A stretch of 44,439 bases of DNA from Myxococcales bacterium (GTDB lineage: Bacteria; Myxococcota_A; Polyangia; Haliangiales; Haliangiaceae). This document shows positions 27,351 through 35,759 of this stretch, piece by piece. Both the position numbers and the translations under genes were made by a program. The notes under the pieces are model-generated. The model was not told the origin of the DNA. It saw nothing but the letters and a program-made list of their open reading frames with translations, and searched no databases. The stretch is from the NCBI GenBank assembly GCA_016794525.1, contig JAEUJY010000008.1, forward strand, positions 1 to 44,439, written 5' to 3'. Numbering within the stretch: the stretch's first letter is position 1; each line of letters starts with the position of its first letter.

Positions 27351-28016
27351 TCACCGCGGCGAGCCGCTGACGGTCATGACGATGGGCGTGTTGTCGCCGC
27401 TCCATTCGCCGAGCGCGCCGATCCACAGCTCGATCGTGTCGCCGGCCGTGAGCTCCGTGGCGGGCAGGTCGTGGCTCATCGGGGTGTCGGCCTGGTGCCG
27501 CGCGACGTCGCGCACCCGCACCTCCGCCGAGGTGGCGCCGGCGTCGCCCGCGAGGGCTTCGACGTGGGCGGTGAAGGATCCGGTGAAGGGCGCGGTGTAG
27601 CGGATGACCGCGAACTCGCCCGTGGCGCCGGGGTGGGCGGAGACCTGGCCGGGCTCGACCCCGAAGAGGGCCCCACCACTGTCGTTCTTCCACACGACGC
27701 CGTGGGCGCCGCCCACGTACGGAGATTCGTCCGTCCAGGTCGGCGTGCCCGGGCCGTTCTCGACATGCAGAAACGGAGTCAGGACCGCGTCGGTGGCCGC
27801 CGCGAAGCCGTACGTCCACACCCCGTTCGGGTTCCGGGTGCCAGGAAAGCTATCGACGACGCTCGAGGTTAGCGGACCGGCGTCGGCCGGTGGCTGCGCG
27901 TCGGCCGATGCATCTGGAGCGACCGCGGCGTCGACCCCGAGCGGCGCATCGACGCCGTTGCAGCCGAATGAGCACGAGAGCGAGAGCGCGAACAAGACAG
28001 GCGTGGATCGGGTCAT
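27351..28016 (-). CDS. Hypothetical lipoprotein, end of the kinase/ECF operon
   Basis: A 221-residue predicted lipoprotein. MTRSTPVLFALSLSCSFGC ends in a lipobox Cys, followed by an Asp/Ala/Pro linker (DASADAQPPADAG) common in myxobacterial lipoproteins. The body is beta-rich (VWKNDSGGALFGVEPGQVSA, FTAHVEALAGDAGATSAEVR) and looks like a single jelly-roll-type domain. I do not recognise a family. It begins 36 nt after the ECF sigma gene in the same direction, so it may be co-transcribed and could be a target or partner of that signalling pair. The ATG at 28016 is preferred over the GTG at 28022 because it starts the signal peptide. Confidence 0.6.
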   Translation of the reverse strand: MTRSTPVLFALSLSCSFGCNGVDAPLGVDAAVAPDASADAQPPADAGPLTSSVVDSFPGTRNPNGVWTYGFAAATDAVLTPFLHVENGPGTPTWTDESPYVGGAHGVVWKNDSGGALFGVEPGQVSAHPGATGEFAVIRYTAPFTGSFTAHVEALAGDAGATSAEVRVRDVARHQADTPMSHDLPATELTAGDTIELWIGALGEWSGDNTPIVMTVSGSPR

Positions 28017-28052
28017 GCCCACCCAGGCGCGAAACCGCCGACCGATCCACCA

Positions 28053-28619
28053 TCACGCCGATGCGGACATGTGGCGCTGGAGCCAGGCCTGGGCGAAGCG
28101 GAGGTCGCGCGCCACCGTGTTGGGGTGAACCTCAAGGGCTTGTGCGACCTCGGCCTGGGTGAGGCCGCCGAAGTAGTGGAGCTCGACGACCCGGGCCTTG
28201 CGCTCGTCCTCGCCGGCCAGCGCGGTCAGCGCCGCGTCGAGCAGCAACAGCTCCTCCGGACGATCGGCGCCCACGATCTGATCATCGAGCGTCACCGGCC
28301 GCGCGCCGGCGCCGCGCTTGCCGGCGGTCCGTCGGCGCGCGTGGTCGACCAGGACCTGCCGCATGGCCCGAGCCGCGAGGGCGAAGAAGTGGACGCGGTC
28401 GTTCCATTGCTCGGGCTGCGCGCTCCCGAGCCGCAGGTAGGCCTCGGAGACCAGGTCGGTCGGGGAGAACGTGTGCCCGGGGCGCTCGCCGCGCATGAAC
28501 GTGGCCGCGAGACGGTAGAGCTCGTCGTAGACCCGCGGGATCAGGGCGTCGAGCGCGCCGCGATCGCCGTCGCGCCACGCCCGCAGGAGCAAGGTCACGG
28601 TCGCGGCCGGCTCGGGCAC
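28053..28619 (-). CDS. ECF sigma factor, TIGR02999-like
   Basis: A 188-residue sigma-70-family ECF factor. Region 2 includes VYDELYRLAATFMRGERPGHTFSPTDLVSEAYLRL and the RVHFFALAARAMRQVLVDHARRR block typical of the TIGR02999 group. Region 4 is VVELHYFGGLTQAEVAQALEVHPNTVARDLRFAQAWL. It directs RNA polymerase to its regulon. No anti-sigma gene is adjacent; instead a Ser/Thr kinase lies 32 nt upstream, an association known for this sigma group, so activity may be controlled by phosphorylation. The GTG at 28619 fits family length; a longer frame upstream is shadow sequence inside the kinase gene. Confidence 0.88.
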   Translation of the reverse strand: MPEPAATVTLLLRAWRDGDRGALDALIPRVYDELYRLAATFMRGERPGHTFSPTDLVSEAYLRLGSAQPEQWNDRVHFFALAARAMRQVLVDHARRRTAGKRGAGARPVTLDDQIVGADRPEELLLLDAALTALAGEDERKARVVELHYFGGLTQAEVAQALEVHPNTVARDLRFAQAWLQRHMSASA

Positions 28620-28651
28620 GACGGCAGCGTACCTGATCCGCCGCGCGGCGG

Positions 28652-31600
28652 TCAGCGAGCGCGGATGAGATGTGTCCCGACGAGGCGCCACGGGCTCAGC
28701 CGCTCGGACGCTGCGAGGATCGCCGCGACCGGGCGCCGCTCGCGCCGGACCGCCCAGGTGCGCAGGCCGCGGTCGTGGTTGACGGTCAGCACCTGCTCGC
28801 CGTCGCGGCTCCACGAGACCTGCATGTGCCCGCCCGTGTGACCGAGGATTGCGAGCACGCGCCCCGTGCGCGGATCCCAGATCCGGCTGGTGCCGTCGTC
28901 GCCGGACGTCGCGAGCAGCTCGCCGTCGGGTGACCACTCGACCGACGTCGCCGGGCCGGTGTGTCCCTCGAGCGACCGGATCCGGTCACCGGTGTCGGCG
29001 CGCCACAGCGTGACCTCGCCGTCGTGCCCCCCCGACGCGATCGTGCGGCCGTCGGGGGACATCGTGGCGCACAGGAACTGCGTCGTGCCGCCGGTGATCT
29101 GGCTGCGCAGCGCGCCGGTGCTGGCGTCCCACACCCGCAGCGCGCGATCCCAGCCCGCGGTCACGACCCAGGCGCCGTCGGCGCTCCACCTCGCCGAGAG
29201 CGCGCGTGCCGGGTGCCGCAGGACGCGCAGCGGCGCGCCCGTCGACGCGTCGCGGATGACGACGCGGCTGTCGTCGCCGCAGGTGACCAGCCGGCCCCCG
29301 GTCGGATCGTAGCTCGCGCCGTAGATGGTGCCGACGTGATCGGTGATGCGTCGCGCGAGTGTGCCGTCGGCCGCGTAGATCGCCGCGAACCCGCCGCTGC
29401 CGACGGCGATGACGTACCGACCGTCGGGGCTCCAGCTGATGTCGCCGAGCCGGGCTCCCTCGGTGGTGAGCGTGGTCACGACCGCGCAGGTGCTGGCGTC
29501 GATGATGAGGGCGCCGAGCCCGGCCACCGCGATCCAGCGCTGATCCGGCGACCAGCGGGCGCTCCACAGCAGGAACGGCCGTGCCACCTCCGCGACGACC
29601 GGGTCGCGGGTGACGCGCCAGAGCTTAAGGTCGGTCCCCGACGTCGTGAGCAGCCGGGTCCCATCGGGTGAGAAGCTGGCCGCCAGCGCGCCACCCACCG
29701 CGCCGGGGGCATCGCCGGCCGCCGAAAACGACTCGATCAGCATCTCGAGGTCGCCGGTGTGCGCGTTCGACACCCGGAACGTGTTGTCGCCGCCGGTGGT
29801 GGCGACCCGCGCCCCGTCAGGGCTGATGGCGACGGCGCGCACGCCGTAGCCATGCGTCGCCAGGGTCGCGACGAGCCGTCCGGCCTCGAGGTCCCAGACC
29901 TGGGTGATGCCCATCGCGTCGCCGGTGGCGAGGTGCCGGCCCGCGGGATCGATGGCCATCGCGCGGATCTCCGAGGCGTGCCCGGTGAACGTGGTGAGCG
30001 CGCGCAGCGTCGCGCCATCCCAGTGCCGTACCGAGCCGTCAGCGTGGCCGGTGATGACGCGGCCGTCGTCGCTGGCCGCCAGCCGCACCACCGGGCTGGG
30101 CCTGGGCTCGCTGGGCGCGCTCCGCGCGTGGTCGCGACGATCCAGCGCGTAGCGCTCGATGCCGCCGTCGGCGCGGCCGGCGTACAGGCGGTCGCGGCCG
30201 TCGAGCGTCGCGCCGATCACGCCCGGGAGGTTGCGATCGAACCGGACCGCCCCGGTGGCGCCATCCCAGACCCGAACGTCGCCGGCGGTCGTGCTGGCCA
30301 CCGCGAGGCCGCCGCCCGCCGAGAAGCTCGCGGCCGCGCCGTCCGCGCGGTACGGAAGGGTCGGTGTCAACGCCTGGCCGTCGAGCGGGCGCGAGGCGAA
30401 GCCGTCGCGGTTCCACAGGAAGTACCGGCGACCGTCGCCGGCGACCGCGAGGTGGCTGGTCGGATCGTCGACGTGCGCGAGCTCGCGCAGCGCCGCGTCG
30501 AACACGTGCGTGCCGTCGAAGCTGGTCGCGACGACGTGGCGGCCGTCGGGCGTCCACTTGGCGTCGATGATGCCCTGCGCGATCACGGCGGCGTCGCCGA
30601 GCTGGTTCTCCAGTGGCGCCAGGGCGCGCGCGACGAGCACCCGGATGGCCGGGGAGTCTTCGCCCTGGCGCAGGACCTCGGCGAAGTAGGGCAGGGCCCG
30701 GCTGGCGCGGCCGGCGTCGAGCTCACGCACGCCGAGCTCGACGAGCAGGTTGCGGGTCTGCTCGGCGGCGACGCGGGTCTGGGCCTGCGCGACCGCAGCG
30801 TGCGCGCGCGCCCGCCGCGCCTGGACCACCGACACCACCGTGGCGGTGGCCAGCGCGGCGACCACCAGGCCGGCCAGCGCCAGCTTGCCGCGGTGGCGGC
30901 CGATGAACTTGCCGGCGCGGTAGGCGACCGTCGCGGCCCGCGCCGTGACCGGCCGGCCGTCGAGATACCGGTCGAGATCGTCGGCGAACGCGGCCGCCGA
31001 TGGGTAGCGAGCGGCCGGGGCCTTCGCCAGGGCCTTGCCGATGATGTTGTCCAGGTCCCCGGCGAGCTCGTCGCGGACCGCCGGTGGCGCGGCGAGGCTG
31101 GGGCGCACCGGCTCGTCCTCGCAGATCGCGCGCAGCGTCTCCAGCACGCCCGCGGCGGGCCGCTGCGGCGGCACGCCGACCAGGAGCTCGTAGAGCACCG
31201 CGCCGAGCGCGTAGACGTCGGTGGCGACCGTGACCGGCTCACCGCGCGCCTGCTCCGGGCTGGCGTATTCGACCGTCAGCAGGGCCGCCCCCGTGCGCGT
31301 CTGGGCTTCGCGCGTGGCGCCATCGTCGAGGAGCTTGGCGATCCCGAAGTCGAGCAGCTTCGGCGTGCCAGCGACGTCGACCAGCACGTTGGCCGGCTTG
31401 ATGTCGCGGTGGACGACGAGCTGCTGGTGAGCGTGCTGGATCGCGGCGCAGATCGTTCGCACCAGCGCGACCTTGGCGGGGACCGCCAGGCCGCGGGCGT
31501 ACGCGGCCAGCGGCGCGCCGTCGACGTGCTCCATCACCAGGTACGGCAAGCCCTGTGCCGTGGTGCCGCCGTCGAGCAGGCGGACGATCGAGGGATGGTC

Positions 31601-32011
31601 GAGGTGGGCGAGGATCTGCCGCTCGTCGCGGAACCGGGCCACCGCCTCGGGGGAGCCCAGCCCGTTGCGCAACACCTTGATCGCGACCCGCCGGCGGTAC
31701 TCGGCGTCGTCGCGCTCGGCGAGGAACACCGTGCCCATCCCGCCCTCGCCGAGGCGCTCGATCAAGCGGTACGGGCCGAGCCGCTCGCCGACGGTCGCCG
31801 GGGCCGCCGCGACGAACGCGGAGGCGGCCGCAGCCACCGGCGCGCGAAGCTGCGTGTCCCCGTCGGCGTACACGAGGAGCGACGCGATCTCCTCGCGCAA
31901 CGCGGCGTCGCCGCCGCACTCGCGCGCGAGCAGCTCCTCGCGTTCGTCCGCCGGCAGCTCGACCGCCCGCGCGAACAGCTCCTCGACCCGGCTGGTGCGT
32001 CCGTCCCGCAC
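28652..32011 (-). CDS. Membrane Ser/Thr protein kinase with WD40 repeats
   Basis: An 1119-residue kinase. The N-terminal helical segment VEELFARAVELPADEREELLARECGGDAALREE is typical of ECF-linked kinases. The kinase domain (about 80-345) has the Gly loop LGEGGMGTVFLAE, VAIKVL lysine, HRDIKPANVLVD catalytic loop, DFG and YASPEQ activation-loop end, all intact. One membrane helix (about 374-395) precedes a TPR-like segment and about ten WD40 repeats (such as WSPDGRYVIAVGSGG and TIASGGHDGEVTLWR) to the end. By topology the kinase is cytoplasmic and the WD40 part outside. The GTG at 32011 is the start nearest the family N-terminus. It heads the kinase-ECF-lipoprotein set. Confidence 0.9.
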   Translation of the reverse strand: MRDGRTSRVEELFARAVELPADEREELLARECGGDAALREEIASLLVYADGDTQLRAPVAAAASAFVAAAPATVGERLGPYRLIERLGEGGMGTVFLAERDDAEYRRRVAIKVLRNGLGSPEAVARFRDERQILAHLDHPSIVRLLDGGTTAQGLPYLVMEHVDGAPLAAYARGLAVPAKVALVRTICAAIQHAHQQLVVHRDIKPANVLVDVAGTPKLLDFGIAKLLDDGATREAQTRTGAALLTVEYASPEQARGEPVTVATDVYALGAVLYELLVGVPPQRPAAGVLETLRAICEDEPVRPSLAAPPAVRDELAGDLDNIIGKALAKAPAARYPSAAAFADDLDRYLDGRPVTARAATVAYRAGKFIGRHRGKLALAGLVVAALATATVVSVVQARRARAHAAVAQAQTRVAAEQTRNLLVELGVRELDAGRASRALPYFAEVLRQGEDSPAIRVLVARALAPLENQLGDAAVIAQGIIDAKWTPDGRHVVATSFDGTHVFDAALRELAHVDDPTSHLAVAGDGRRYFLWNRDGFASRPLDGQALTPTLPYRADGAAASFSAGGGLAVASTTAGDVRVWDGATGAVRFDRNLPGVIGATLDGRDRLYAGRADGGIERYALDRRDHARSAPSEPRPSPVVRLAASDDGRVITGHADGSVRHWDGATLRALTTFTGHASEIRAMAIDPAGRHLATGDAMGITQVWDLEAGRLVATLATHGYGVRAVAISPDGARVATTGGDNTFRVSNAHTGDLEMLIESFSAAGDAPGAVGGALAASFSPDGTRLLTTSGTDLKLWRVTRDPVVAEVARPFLLWSARWSPDQRWIAVAGLGALIIDASTCAVVTTLTTEGARLGDISWSPDGRYVIAVGSGGFAAIYAADGTLARRITDHVGTIYGASYDPTGGRLVTCGDDSRVVIRDASTGAPLRVLRHPARALSARWSADGAWVVTAGWDRALRVWDASTGALRSQITGGTTQFLCATMSPDGRTIASGGHDGEVTLWRADTGDRIRSLEGHTGPATSVEWSPDGELLATSGDDGTSRIWDPRTGRVLAILGHTGGHMQVSWSRDGEQVLTVNHDRGLRTWAVRRERRPVAAILAASERLSPWRLVGTHLIRAR

Positions 32012-32200
32012 GCGGACGAGATTCGCACAAGGGACGGGGGCATGCCCACCGGCGCACCACCCCGGCAACCGCCAAGCGCCGACGCGGAGCGCGGCTCCAT
32101 CGTCCCACCGCCGCGGTGACGCCACGCGACCGCGCAGCCGGACGCGTCGGCCGGTCTCGCCGCGCTCCCGCGCGGTCCTGGACTCTGGCACCGTCGCGGC

Positions 32201-33499
32201 ATGAGTTCCCGCAAGCCTCGGGCCCCGGCGACGAAGGCCCCGGCCAAGCCGGCGCGGCCGGCGAAGCCCGCCGCGCGGCCGTTCACGCTGTTCGCCGACT
32301 ACCACCAGATCCACGTCTGCGACGTGCGTGGGGCGGGCGACCTCGGCGAGGCGTGGACGGCGCAGGCGGTCGAGGATCGCGTGGCGGTCGGGGCGGGCGT
32401 CGTCGGGATCGGCACCGCGGACGCCGCGGACGTCCGCGTGACGGTCGAGGTGCTGGCCGCTGCGCCGCGCGACGACGGCGCGGCGTGGGATCACGTCACC
32501 GCGGCCAGCCTCGAGGTCACCGGCGACGCGGTTGCGGTCTACGGCTGCACCGACTACGTGCCCGAGGCGCGGCGGTTCGCCGTCGCGTCCGGGACCTGGC
32601 GGCTGCGTGCGTCGCACCGCGGCCTGGCCAAGGGCCCCGAGCGGATCCGCGTCCAGCTGTGGCCGGCGGCGGCCGCGGCGCCGCGCGTCGAGCGCCGGTG
32701 GGCCCCGCCCGCGGCGGCGCCGGCGAAGGGGGCCGCGCCCACGGCGCGCCCGCGCACGCTCGCGCAGGCCACCGCGGCGGCGTGGCGCGGCGAACCCGAG
32801 GTCGCGCGCGAGGTGCTGGTGGCGCTCGCCGCGGCGGGCGATCACGCGGCGGCCGCCGCGGCGGCCGAGCTCTTCGCGTTCGCCGGCGCGTGGCGCGAGG
32901 TGGTGCCGCTAGCGACCGCGCTGGTCGGGCACCCCGACGCGGTGCGCACCGGCAACGTCTTCACCGATCAGTGCCGGCTCCTGCGGCGCGCGGCGCGCGA
33001 GCTGGACGATCCGGGCGTCATCACCCGCGCGGCGGCGGTGGTGCCCGCGGCGATGGCGGCGCGGCGCGACGCGTGCTTGCGGCGCGATCTCGACGTCGAC
33101 GCCCGCGACGCCGATCCGGCGGCGGCCGCGGCCTTCGCGGCGGCGGTCGCGACCGCGACCTCGGGCAAGCGCTTCGCCGGCAAGCCGGCCGAGCTCGCGC
33201 GCCACTGCTTCGCGCTGGCCGCGGCGTACCGACTCGACGGCGAGCTGATCGCGCGCTGGGAGCCCGGGCTCCCAGCGCTCGGCTTCGATCAGGCCGTCGA
33301 CGTGGCCCGGGCCCACGCCCGTCGCGGCGACGGCGAGGCCGCGTGGGCGGTGATCGCGCCGCGCCTCGGGCAGTGGCACCCGCTCGACGTCGCGCAGGTC
33401 GCGCCGGTGATCCTGCTGGTCGATCGCTGGCTCGGGCCGATCATGACGCCGGCGCGCTGCGCGCACGTGCTGGCCACGCCGCGCGGCGGCGCCCGCTGA
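32201..33499 (+). CDS. Hypothetical protein with N-terminal ComJ-like domain
   Basis: A 432-residue protein. After a Lys/Pro/Ala-rich start, residues about 28-165 (FTLFADYHQIHVCDVRGAGD, VAVGAGVVGIGT, GCTDYVPEARRFAVASGTWRLRAS, ERIRVQLWP) look like a ComJ-type beta domain found in many uncharacterised bacterial proteins. A Pro/Ala-rich linker and an Ala-rich helical region follow, perhaps solenoid repeats. No signal peptide or membrane segment, so probably cytoplasmic. The ATG at 32201 has no strong ribosome site. The 189 nt before it, divergent from the kinase, showed no clear promoter. Its stop directly abuts the stop of the convergent HEAT-cyclophilin gene. Confidence 0.6.
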   Translation: MSSRKPRAPATKAPAKPARPAKPAARPFTLFADYHQIHVCDVRGAGDLGEAWTAQAVEDRVAVGAGVVGIGTADAADVRVTVEVLAAAPRDDGAAWDHVTAASLEVTGDAVAVYGCTDYVPEARRFAVASGTWRLRASHRGLAKGPERIRVQLWPAAAAAPRVERRWAPPAAAPAKGAAPTARPRTLAQATAAAWRGEPEVAREVLVALAAAGDHAAAAAAAELFAFAGAWREVVPLATALVGHPDAVRTGNVFTDQCRLLRRAARELDDPGVITRAAAVVPAAMAARRDACLRRDLDVDARDADPAAAAAFAAAVATATSGKRFAGKPAELARHCFALAAAYRLDGELIARWEPGLPALGFDQAVDVARAHARRGDGEAAWAVIAPRLGQWHPLDVAQVAPVILLVDRWLGPIMTPARCAHVLATPRGGAR

Positions 33500-35683
33500 T
33501 CACTCGAAGCGCGCGCGGATGATGCGGTCGCCGACCTGCAAGCGCTCGATCACGTCGGCGCCCTCGATGACCCGGCCGACCCAGGTGTAGCGGCCCTCGA
33601 GGTGCGGCGCCGGCGCGTGCATCGCGAACCACTGCGAGCCGCCGGTGTCCTTGCCGGCGTCGGCGATGCCGATCGCGCCCGCGCCGTAGTCGATCGGCAT
33701 GGCCTCGAGGCTGGCGCTGATCTCCGACGGCAGCGTGAAGCCGGGGCCGCCCCAGCCGGTGCCGGTGGGGTCGCCGCCCTGGACCACGAAGTCGGGCACG
33801 ACGCGGTGGAACAGCAGGCCGTCGTAGTAGCCGCTCTTGGTCAGCGTGATGATCGTCGCGACGTGCCACGGCGCGACGGTCCCCTCGAGGCCGATCGTGA
33901 TGTCGCCGGCGCTGGTGGTGAGGTGCCAGGCGCCGGTGGCGCGCAGCGCGACGTCGGGATCGATCGGCGGCTTGGCCGGCGGCGCGCCGGCGGTGCGCGG
34001 CCCGGGATCGGTGCCGGTGAGCGCGGTGATGCACTCGCGCGCGGCGGCGCGCAGCGCCGGGCTGGGGTCGGCGACCAGCCCCTGGCACACCGGCAGGCCG
34101 TCGAGCTTGGCCGCGGTGATCGCGCCCAGCAGCGTCGCGGTGAGCTCGGCGTCGCCGGCGGCGCGCTCGACCCGCGCGACCACCGCGCCGGCCAGCGCGG
34201 CGTAGTCGCCGGTGGCGCCGGTGACGGCGAGCAGCGCGCCGGTGGCGTCGGCCGCGGCGCCGGCCACCGCCGGCTCGCTGCGGGCCAGCCCGGCGATCAG
34301 CGCGTCGCGCAGCGGCAGCCGCTCGGGCGGCGTCACCCGCGCCGCCAGCTCGTCGATCTGATCGAGCGCGGCGGCGGCGATCCGCGGGTCGCTCGACGCC
34401 GCGGCGGCGGTCAGCCGGCGCACGCTGTCGCCGCCGGCGCCAGCGGCGATCGCCTCGATGGCGACGCCCTGGGCGAGGTGGTCGGGCAGGATGCCGGCGC
34501 CGCAGCTGCCGAGCTGGGTCAGCGCCACCGACGGATCGGCCAGCGCGTCGCCGCCGGGCACCGTCGGGATCGGGCGGGCCAGCGCGGACAGCGTCAGGCA
34601 GTTGACCCAGGCCGCGGCGAGCTGGCGGTCGGGCTTGCGCTGGCCGGGCGGCGCGTCGGCGTACGAGCGCGCGATCGCGACCAGCAGCTCGCGGGCCTTG
34701 GGCTCGGCGCTGCGCCCGGCGAGCTGGCGCAGCCCCTCGAGCAGCGCGTGGGCGAACGCCGGCGGCAGGCGCTCGGCCGACCACTCTTGCGACACCCGCG
34801 CCAGGTACGGCACCAGCGCCGCGCGGGTCGCGTCGGTGCCGGCGGCCCCGCCCAGCGCCCGGACCAGCTCGACGGCGACGTGCCAGTCGTTGTCGGCCAG
34901 CGCCTCGAGCAGATCGGGGGTGGTCGCGGCGATCGCCTTGCGCGCGGCGAGGCCGGCGACCGCCAGCGCGCGCACGTTGGGCTCGCTGTCCTTGATCCGA
35001 TCGCGCAGCGCGCGCACGACGCCGTCGGTGGGCGCCGGCGGCGGCGCGGTGGGATCGACGAACCCCTTGGCCAGCGCGTAGGTGGCGGCGTAGCGGACGT
35101 AGGCGTCGGGCGCGCGCGACAGGCCGATCAGCGCCAGCTCGGTGGTGTCGTCGAGCGGCACCTTGCCGCGGCCCAGCCGGCCCAGGCCGAGCGCGGCGAC
35201 GACGACGACGTTGGCCTCGCCGGCGCCGAGCGCGGCCGACAGCGGCTTGAGCGCCGCCGGCGTGCCCAGCCGGGCGATCGCCTCGAGCACGGCGCGGCGG
35301 CCGGGGCCGTTCGACAGCGGCGTCAGCTCGGCCACGATCGCCTTGGCGTCGGCCGGCTCGATCATGCCGGTGGCCGCGGCCATGCCCAGCGCGGCCGCGG
35401 CGAGCACGCCCTCCTGGCCGACCAGCCGCTGGCGCAGCGCGCGCACCGCCTCGGGGCTGCCGATCCGGCCCAGCGCCCGCAGCGCGAGCGCGCGCTTGGG
35501 CGCCATCCGATCGTCGACCAGCTCGATCAGCTTGGGCACCGCGGCGTCGCGCTGGGCCTCGAGCTGCGCGAACGCCAGGCGGTCCTCGCGCGACAGCTCG
35601 GTCGGCGTCGGGGACGGCTTGGGCGTCGCGCGCGGGCAGGCAGCCAGGGTCGCGAGCGCGAGGGCGAGGGCGGTGCGGCGCAT
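33500..35683 (-). CDS. Lipoprotein with HEAT repeats fused to a cyclophilin-type PPIase
   Basis: A 727-residue predicted lipoprotein (ALALATLAAC lipobox). Residues about 30-565 are HEAT-like helical repeats (for example ALALRALGRIGSPEAVRALRQRL and VRALAVAGLAARKAI). From about 580 to the end is a cyclophilin peptidyl-prolyl isomerase: ITIGLEGTVAPWHVATI, then FHRVVPDFVVQGGDPTGTGW holding the catalytic Arg and Gln, and GSQWFAMHAPAPHLEGRYTW, GRVIEGADVIERL. It probably acts as a periplasmic or outer-membrane folding factor. The ATG at 35683 lies 7 nt after a -10-like TAGGAT; an ATG at 35692 is possible. Distal-end fusion of a solenoid to PPIase is unusual. Confidence 0.88.
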   Translation of the reverse strand: MRRTALALALATLAACPRATPKPSPTPTELSREDRLAFAQLEAQRDAAVPKLIELVDDRMAPKRALALRALGRIGSPEAVRALRQRLVGQEGVLAAAALGMAAATGMIEPADAKAIVAELTPLSNGPGRRAVLEAIARLGTPAALKPLSAALGAGEANVVVVAALGLGRLGRGKVPLDDTTELALIGLSRAPDAYVRYAATYALAKGFVDPTAPPPAPTDGVVRALRDRIKDSEPNVRALAVAGLAARKAIAATTPDLLEALADNDWHVAVELVRALGGAAGTDATRAALVPYLARVSQEWSAERLPPAFAHALLEGLRQLAGRSAEPKARELLVAIARSYADAPPGQRKPDRQLAAAWVNCLTLSALARPIPTVPGGDALADPSVALTQLGSCGAGILPDHLAQGVAIEAIAAGAGGDSVRRLTAAAASSDPRIAAAALDQIDELAARVTPPERLPLRDALIAGLARSEPAVAGAAADATGALLAVTGATGDYAALAGAVVARVERAAGDAELTATLLGAITAAKLDGLPVCQGLVADPSPALRAAARECITALTGTDPGPRTAGAPPAKPPIDPDVALRATGAWHLTTSAGDITIGLEGTVAPWHVATIITLTKSGYYDGLLFHRVVPDFVVQGGDPTGTGWGGPGFTLPSEISASLEAMPIDYGAGAIGIADAGKDTGGSQWFAMHAPAPHLEGRYTWVGRVIEGADVIERLQVGDRIIRARFE

Positions 35684-35690
35684 GGCGCGC

Positions 35691-35696
35691 ATCCTA
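35691..35696 (-). promoter_or_regulatory. -10-like TAGGAT for the HEAT-cyclophilin gene, possibly leaderless
   Basis: On the minus strand TAGGAT, six bases GCGCGC and one C precede the ATG at 35683, the same 12-mer and 7-nt spacing as at hemE. No -35 match is visible. A transcript would start at or beside the start codon. Confidence 0.45.
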
Positions 35697-35759
35697 CCGC
35701 AGGCGGCGATCCGCGCCGCCGCGGCTGTCGTACAGTCGGGTCCCCGGGAAAGGACCCTC

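Noticed and set aside
28620-28937. Long N-terminal extension of the ECF sigma factor
   Set aside because: This stretch lies inside the 3' end of the kinase gene in another frame and is Arg/Pro-rich shadow sequence; the family length fits the GTG at 28619.
32012-32845. N-terminal extension of the WD40 kinase to 32845
   Set aside because: It runs antisense through the ComJ-like gene and has no kinase-family similarity; the GTG at 32011 starts the typical helical N-terminus.
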